A DNA stretch of 64,000 nucleotides from Deltaproteobacteria bacterium YD0425bin51. Its GTDB lineage: Bacteria > Desulfobacterota > Desulfobacteria > Desulfobacterales > YD0425bin51. Shown here one piece after another: positions 37,801 to 46,800 of the stretch. The translations under genes were made by a program, and so were the position numbers. Under the pieces are notes generated by a model. It worked only from the letters and a program-made list of their open reading frames with translations. It searched no databases and was not told the origin of the DNA. The stretch spans positions 1 to 64,000 of the forward strand of contig PDZS01000005.1 in assembly GCA_002753225.1 (NCBI GenBank). The letters are read 5' to 3'. Position 1 is the stretch's first letter. Every line of letters starts with the position of its first letter.

Positions 37801-40800
37801 AGGGCTTTTTACAACTTCATCTTCTACTCAAATTCCTTTTTCTCTATATGAAGTTATTTTCTTATCAAAGATTAAAATTCCCTCCTATTCTTTTGTGATA
37901 AAGATAGATGAAGGGAGATTTAATATAAAAATTTTAGATGAAACTGGTTCGGTTTTAATTGTCCTAAATGATGTTACAGTAAAAGCTCTGCCAGATCCTT
38001 TAGATAATTTTTTTTATAGACCAAGATGGATTTTAAAACCTGATGATTTCATAACAAAAGAGACTAATAAAGAAGTTATAATTATTTATAATCCAAATGA
38101 TATAGGTATAGAAAAAATAATTGCCAGTTTTTATCCTGAAGCATCTTTAATAAAAACAGATGAAATCGAGCAGTTAAAAAATATAAAAAACGATTGTTTA
38201 ATATGGTTTTTAGGAGGGATACAAAAAGAGAAAAATTATTATGACCTTGAAGCTTTGGAAATAAGTCAGCAAAAAGGAGTAATTAGTCTTTTCAGGCTTA
38301 TAAAAATATTAGAATTAATTGAAGTTAATATTGAGATTAAAGTTGTTACAAACAATGTTTATAAGGTTTTGTCCTCTGATGAAATTTCCCCTTTTTCAGG
38401 GAGTTTGCATGGGCTTGCAAAAGTTATTGCAAAAGAATATCCAAAAATATCAGTAAGCTGTATTGATATAAGCTTAAATGATATAGAAAAATTAACACGC
38501 GAAAATCTTGAAGCAAAAGGGGATTTTGCTCTTAGAAATGGTAGACGTTACGAGCAGATAATTGAATATATCCGTCTTTCTCCTAGTTTGGAAATTCCTT
38601 TTAAAAATGGAGGTGTTTATTTGATTTTAGGAGGAGCAGGCGGTATAGGCTTTGAGTTAACTAAATTTTTAATAAAAACTGCAAACGCAAAAATAGTAAT
38701 AATTGGAAGAAAAGATTTATCATTCGATAACCCTAATATATTGTATTTAAAAGCTGATGCCAGTAATGAAAAAGATATGGCATCGGCTGTTTCTAAGGCA
38801 AAATCTCATTTTGGTAAAATAAATGGGGTTATTCATTCTGCAATTGTTTTAAAAGATAGATCCATAACCAATATGGACGAGGAAACGTTTATGGAAGTGA
38901 TGCTTCCTAAAGTCTGGGGAAGTGTTATTTTAAGCAAAGTTTTATCAGATGAGCCAATGGATTTCATTATCTTTTTTTCATCTGCCCAATCTTTTTTTCC
39001 AACTTCAGGACAAAGTAATTATGCAGCAGCATCAACTTTTCAAGACGCGTTCAGCCTTTATTTAAATCAAATCAAGCCTTATCCTGTAAAATTAATAAAC
39101 TGGGGCTACTGGGGTAAAGTAGGAATTGTTTCTTCTCCTGAATATAATAAGCAGATAACTTCCAAAGGGGTTATACCTATTGAAATCGAGGAAGGGATGG
39201 AGGCTGTAAAAAGAATTGCTTCATCTGGGCTTTCACAGATTATACCTTTCAAAGCCAAACAAGAGTTATTAAATGAAATAATTAATGGGGATTTTTGTGT
39301 AGAACTTTTGCCTTGTCAAATTCCATCCGTACTTAATGATAATGATTTTAAACCAGATGTTTTTTTTAATATAGAGGATAACCTGCATGCTTTTGATGAA
39401 TTGAATAATTTTGCAAGACTATTATTATATGATACTTTTAAAAAAATGGGAGGCTTTAAAGAAAAATTTATCCCAAAATACAACAGACTATATAAGTCTT
39501 TACTTCCTGTAAAACCATTTGATTCTATTGATATTTTAGAAAAAAAAAAGAGTTTATTAAAAGAATTTAAAGAGCTTTCCCCATATATAAATCTCATTTG
39601 GACATGTTACCTCAGTTATCCTGAAATTTTTAAAGGGGAAAAACAGGCAAAAGATGTCATATTTCCAAACTCGTCAGCAGATTTAGTAGAAGAAGTTTAC
39701 AAAGGAAATCCAATATCAGACTATTTTAATAAACTAGTTTCTGAAAGCGTAAAAGCTTATATTTTTTTACGTAACAATGAAAAGATTAAAATTCTTGAAA
39801 TTGGTGCTGGAAGTGGCGGAACAACAGAAGATGTTTTAAAAACCATTTCTGTATTTGATAATATATATTATCTTTACACAGATATTTCTGAGTCTCTTGT
39901 AGAATATGGAAAAACAAAGTACGGACATTACAAATTTGTAAAATTTTCGACATTAAATATCGAAGATGAACCATATCTTACTGGATATTTTGATTTAATT
40001 ATTGCTGCAAATGTACTCCATGCAACAAAAAATATAAGAAATACAATATCTAATACAAAAAAACTTCTAAAGAAAAATGGTATTTTGATTTTAAATGAAG
40101 CAACAAGCGTATCAGAGTTTTCCACATTAACATTTGGACTATTAGAAGGCTGGTGGCTGTTTGAAGATGAAGATTTAAGAATCAAAAACAGTCCTATTAT
40201 AAATTCTTCAATGTGGAAAACATTGTTAGAAGAAGAAGGATTTAACAATGTATTAATTTTACCTGATAATAAATCTTCACAGAATGTCATTATTTCTGAG
40301 AGCAATGGTGAAATAAGGCAAAAAATCCATAAAAAAATAAAACAACAATATGTTAAAGATATCAATATTGAAGAAAAAGTAATGGAAAGAGTTGCCTACG
40401 TTCTTCAAGTCGATAAAAAAGCCATAAATAAAGATGTATCTTTTTCAGAATATGGAGTTGATTCAATTATAGGAGTTCGACTTATAAATGATTTAAACAA
40501 TACGTTTAATATTAATTTAAAAACAACTGCTATTTTTGATTATGGAAATGTAATCGAGTTATCAAGATATATTCATGATCATGGCAAAACTCATGTCAAA
40601 TTGGAAGTTCCCAAAACTAATAAGTTCCATACACATAAGGGAGTGGTTTTATCAAAACCGCATAACATAGACTACATTGAATTATATCCCCTAATTCCAA
40701 TTGAGCCAAAAGATAATGAAGTTCAAATCCTTGTAAAAGCTTTTTCCATAAATTTTGGAGATTTGTTATGTGTAAAAGCTCTTTATCCAACAATGCCTGA

Positions 40801-43800
40801 ATATCCTTTTACACCAGGCTTTGAAGTTTCTGGAATTATTTTAAAGACAGGAAGTAATGTCAAAAAATTTAAGACAGGAGATGAAGTCATAGCTTTAACA
40901 GGAAGCAAAATGGGGGGACATAGCACAATAGTAAATACAGATGAAATTTTGGCTGTAAAAAAGCCCAAAAATGTAACATACGAAGAAGGATGCGCCTTTC
41001 CTGTTGTTTTTCTTACAATGTATCATGTTTTTGAGACAGCAAATATTAAAAAAGGGGATAAAATTCTTGTACAAACAGCAGCAGGAGGAACAGGTCTTAT
41101 AGCAGTACAGCTTGCTAAATTAAAAGGAGCAATAGTTTACGCAACAGCAGGATCTTTTGAAAAAATATCTTATTTAAAGGAAATTGGGGTCTCGAATGTT
41201 ATAAATTATATAGAAGAGGATTTTTCTCAAAAAATCCTAAAATTAACGGATGGTTATGGTGTAGATGTTGTTATAAACACTCTGCCTGGAGATGCTATTC
41301 AAAAAGCTATAGATATTTTAGCTCCTTTTGGAAGATATGTAGAAATAGCAATGACAGGGCTTAAAAACTCCGGAAGCCTTGACCTTTCTAAAATGACATA
41401 TAATCAGGTTTTCTACAGTATTGATCTAAGAAGGCTTTTAACTAAACATCCTGACGTTGCTGTTAAATACCTTGAAGTTATGTCCAAATATTTAGAAAAA
41501 GAGATAGTAAAACCAACAGTTTCAAAAGTTTTTTCTTTTTCAGAAATAAAAGAAGCCTATAAGTTTTTAGAAGATAGAAAAAATATTGGAAAAGTTGTTG
41601 TAACAACAGGAAATATTGAAGTTCTTCCAGAAAAAAGTCAGACTCAAGATATTGCAATAATTGGAATGTCTGGAAGATTTCCTGGAGCAGATAATATTTA
41701 CGAGTTCTGGGAAAAATTAGCCAACAGCCAAAGTTTAATAACATCTATTCCAAAAGATAGATGGGATTATGAAAAATATTATGATCCAGATTACAAAAAG
41801 CTTGATAAGACAAACTCTATGTGGGGAGGTTTCCTCTCTGATATAGATAAATTTGATCCTTTGTTTTTTAATATATCTGGAAAAGAAGCAGAGCTTTCTG
41901 ATCCTCAGCAGAGGATTTTCTTAGAGGAAAGTTTTAGAGCGATGCAAGATGCTGGTTATTCTGTTAAAAATATATCATCCAAAAAGTGCGGAGTATTTGT
42001 AGGAGTTGGAGCTGGAGATTACCAAGGCAGGATGGAGCAGGCAAATGTTCCAATGGAGGCTCAATCTTTTTGGGGTAATGCAGCTTCAATACTAGCTTCA
42101 AGAATATCTTATTTCTTGAATTTAAAAGGTCCAAGTCTTGCCATTGATACAGCATGTTCTTCATCTTTAGTTGCAGTTCATTTAGCATGTCAAAGCATAA
42201 TATCTAAAGAGTCTGAAATTGCAATAGCAGGCGGTGTTTTCATATGTACGACTCCTAAATTTTATATATTGTCGAGTAATGCTGGGATGTTGTCTCCTGA
42301 TGGAGTATGCAGAGCTTTTGATAACGATGCAAATGGTTTTGTTCCAGGAGAAGGAGTATGTGCAGTTGTATTAAAACCACTTGAATCTGCAATAAGAGAC
42401 AGAGATCATATTTACGGAATCATTAAAGGTTCAGGGATAAACCAAGATGGCAGAACAAATGGAATTACAGCGCCAAGCTCCATTTCTCAAACTGAGCTGG
42501 AATTATCTGTCTATGAAAAATATAAGATAAATCCTGAAACAATAACATATGTTGAAGCTCATGGAACAGGAACAAAATTAGGTGATCCAATTGAAATAGA
42601 AGCTTTAACCAATTCTTTTAGAAAATATACAGATAAAAAAAAATATTGTGCCATAGGCTCTATTAAGACAAATATGGGACATGCCGCAACTGCTGCTGGA
42701 ATTGCAAGTCTTATAAAAGTTCTGCTTTCTTTAAAATATAAACAAATACCTGCATCTTTGAATTTTAATAAAGAAAATGAGCATACTAATTTTAAAGACA
42801 GCCCATTTTATGTAAATACTAAACTTTTAGATTGGGAAACTCCAGATAATATTCCAAAAAGAGCTGCTGTTAGCTCTTTTGGATTCAGTGGCACAAACAG
42901 CCATATTGTTTTAGAAGAATATACAATGGATTACAGTTTTCACAGGAATGACGTCATTCCTGCGAGAGCGGGAATCCAGGATACTGAAAAACTTTTAGGC
43001 AGTTACTTAATAGTCCTTTCTGCAAAAGATAAAAACAGGTTAAAAGATTATGCTAAAAATATCTTGATCTTTTTAAAGAAAAACCAAATGCCTCTTAAAG
43101 ACGTTGCCTATACTTTACAGATAGACAGGTCTCCAATGGAAGAGCGTCTTTCTACAGTTGTTTCAGATACTGATATTCTTATAGAAAAACTGACAAAATA
43201 TTGTGATGACAGAAAAGATATTGAGAGTTTTTATACAGGAAATATTGACTCGGACAGACTTAAATCAGGACTTATTCTTGAAGGAATAGAAGGAAAAGAA
43301 TTTCTAAACAGCATTATTGCAAATAGCAAACTAGATAAAATAGCTCAGTTATGGGTTTATGGCATAGATATAGACTGGAAACTGCTTTATCATGACCATA
43401 CCCCAAGCCGAGTTCCACTTCCAACATATCCATTCGCAAAAGAACGCTACTGGATTAAAGAAGGAATTATATTACATTCCTCGGATATTCATTCTCCTAA
43501 TCTTCACCCAATGATAGGGAAAAATATTTCTACTCTAAAAGAGCAAAAGTTTACAACCAGACTTTCAGGTTATGAATTTTATTTAAATGATCATGTTGTT
43601 ATGGGTAAAAAGGTTCTCCCTGGAGTTGCATACTTAGAAATGGCAAGAGCCTCAGGAGAAATTTCTGCTGAAAAAAGTGTTTTAAAAATAAAAAATATGA
43701 TCTGGACAAAAGCAATTGAGTTTTCAGATAACGCAAAGCCTTTTGATATTTATATAAAGCTTTATCCTGAAAGAGAACAGATAAGATTTGAATTATACAG

Positions 43801-46800
43801 CTTAAATGAAGATGGACAAAAAAACTCTCATGCTCAGGCTAAAATAGTTTTTGATTCTAAGAGAGAAGATGAAAATATAGATATTATTTTAATCCGTGAC
43901 AAACTTAAAAACACAATTAAAAAAGAAGAGTTTTATTGTAAAGCCAAAGAGCTTGGACTTTATTTAGGTGATAGTTTTCAAGTTGTTAAAGAATTATTAT
44001 TTGATGAAAATGAGGTATTATCATTTATTGAGTTGCCTTTAAAATTAAAGGATACTTTGAAGGATTTTGTATTACATCCTTCTCTGATGGACGGTGCTCT
44101 CCAGACAATAATGGGAGGGAAGAAAACCGGGGACAATCTGCATGTACCTTTTTCTGTTGAGGAAATTGAAATAATAAAGCCTTTGACTCAAAGATGCTGG
44201 GTGTACACAAAAGTATCAGAAAAAAACAATATATTTATTTTAGATGAATCTGGGAGAGTTTTAATAAAAATAAATGGATTTGTGTTCAGGGAATTTAAAC
44301 CAAATAAAATAATATATTATGAAAATGTATTGGAAAAATCAGATTTAAAAGATTCTATGGTTTACGGGAATGAAGAAGGGAAAATTCAAAAAGATATTGC
44401 AGAGATTGCATCAGAAATCTTGAAGATAGATGTAGAAAAGATAAATCCAAATGAAAATTTAACTAAATACGGATTCGATTCATTAGCTTTTACTGATTTA
44501 ACAATCACAATTAATGAAAAATACAAATTAGAATTAACACCTGCAATATTTTTTGAGCATCCTACTCTTGTTTCTATTTCTAATTTTTTATATAAATCAT
44601 ACAATCAGATCTTTTTCTCACAAAGAGAATCTCCTGTTTTTAAAACTCCTCGAAATGAATCACATAATGCTATAGCAATAATTGGAATAAGCTGTGTTAT
44701 GCCCAATTCTCGTGATAAAGAAGCTTTTTGGAATCATTTAGTAAATGGAGATGATCTTATTACAGTTGTTCCAAAAGAGAGATGGAACTTAGAAGAATTT
44801 CCAGACTGCAAATGGGGAGGTTTTATACCTGATGTTGATAAATTTGATAACCGCTTTTTTGGTATTTCTCCAGGAGAAGCAGAACTTATGGACCCACAGC
44901 AAAGGCTTTTTTTGGAAACTGTATGGAAAACCATTGAAGACGCAGGTTATAAGGCAAGCGATCTTTCAGGGACAAATACAGGTTTGTTTGTAGGTGTTGC
45001 AACAGATGATTATCATGAGCTTTTAAACAAATATGTTCAGGAGATTGAGCCTCATTCATCAACAGGGATTTCTCGGTCAGTTCTAGCAAACCGTATATCA
45101 TATTTTTTAAATCTTCATGGACCAAGTGAACCAATAGATACAGCATGTTCAAGCTCTCTTGTTGCAATTCACAAAGCTGTTATGGCTATTCAATGTGGAG
45201 ATTGCGATATGGCTATAGCTGGAGGTGTTAATGTTATTTTAACTCCAAGTGTTACAATAGCTTTTAGTAAAGCTGGCATGTTAAGTTCTGATGGTAAATG
45301 TAAGACTTTTGATAAAGATGCAGACGGCTATGTAAGGGGTGAAGGAGTTGGCGCAGTGTTATTAAAACCCCTTCATATGGCAGAAGCAGATTGCGATTAT
45401 ATTTATGGAGTAATTTTGGGAACTGCAGAAAACCACGGAGGACATGCAGCTTCTCTAACTGCGCCAAACCCTAAGGCTCAGGCTCAAGTTTTAATATCTG
45501 CTTATGAAAGAGCGAATATATCTCCAAGTTCCATAAGCTTTATTGAGACACATGGAACAGGAACAAGTTTAGGTGATCCTGTTGAGATAAATGGGCTTAA
45601 AATTGCATTCAGCGATAGTAAAAATTTGTGCGGACTTGGAGCTGTTAAAACAAATATAGGGCATTTAGAGACAGCATCAGGTATAGCTGGGATAATAAAA
45701 GTTCTCCTTTCAATGAAATACAAAAAACTTCCTAAAAATCTTAATTTTAAAGAACTAAATCCATATATTAACTTAGATAACAGCCCTTTTTATATTGTTA
45801 AAGAAACATGTAATTGGGAGCATTTAAAAGATGTGGAAGGCAAAACTATTCCACGTCGTGCTGGAGTTAGTTCTTTTGGATTTGGAGGGGTAAACGCACA
45901 TGTTGTATTAGAAGAATATAATATCCCCATATCAAATTACCTAGCTTCTTCACATCTTATAATTCTTTCTGCTAAAAATGAAGAAAGATTAAAAAATTAT
46001 GCTAAAGAAATGATTGAGTTCATACGAAAGGATATAAAGATAGAAAATATTGCATACACACTTCAAGTAGGACGGGAAGAAATGGAATATAGGCTTGCAG
46101 CAGTTGCATCGGACATAGATGATTTAAAAAATAAATTAACTTGTTATGTTAATGATGGAGATAAAATAGAAAAATTTTACAAAGGTAAAGCTGTATCCTC
46201 TAAAGAAGTAAAAATTAACTATATAAAAGATTTAGATAAAGTTGCACGACTTTGGGTTGAAGGTGCAAAAATTAATTGGCAGATTTTTTATACAGATGAA
46301 AAGCCTATGCGCATCCCCCTTCCAACATATCCATTTTTGAAGGAAAGGCATTGGTTAAAAGAGATACAAACAACATCAAAAAATTATAACTCAAATATTC
46401 ATCCGTTTATAGACAGCAATATATCAACTTTTGATGAGCAGAAATTCATAAAAACGCTTAATGGCAACGATTTGTTTTTTAATGACTATATTCTTTCTAA
46501 TAAAAAGGGTCTGCCTGCTGTATTTGCTTTAGAAATGGCTGCTTTTACTGCAAAGCTTTCAAGCAAAAAAGAAGTAAAAAAAATTACAGATATTGTCTGG
46601 GGATTACCTCTTAAGATATTAGATAAAGCTTGTGAAATAAATATAAGTCTATACCCTGTAGATGAAAATACTGATTTTGAAATAATTGCTAATAAAAAAA
46701 TCTATACACAAGGAAAGGTTGTTTATGATAAAGGATTTGAAAACATTGACCCCATTGATATATCAGCAATAAAAAATAGGTGCAATAATATTAAATCCAG

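Noticed and set aside
39928..40365. 145-residue minus-strand frame within the PKS
   Set aside because: It is antisense to the C-methyltransferase domain and looks like a shadow of it.
35898..42977. Possible CRISPR or direct-repeat array in the PKS
   Set aside because: Only two copies exist, 7 kb apart, and they are palindromes without spacers. The other repeated segments are homologous PKS domains.
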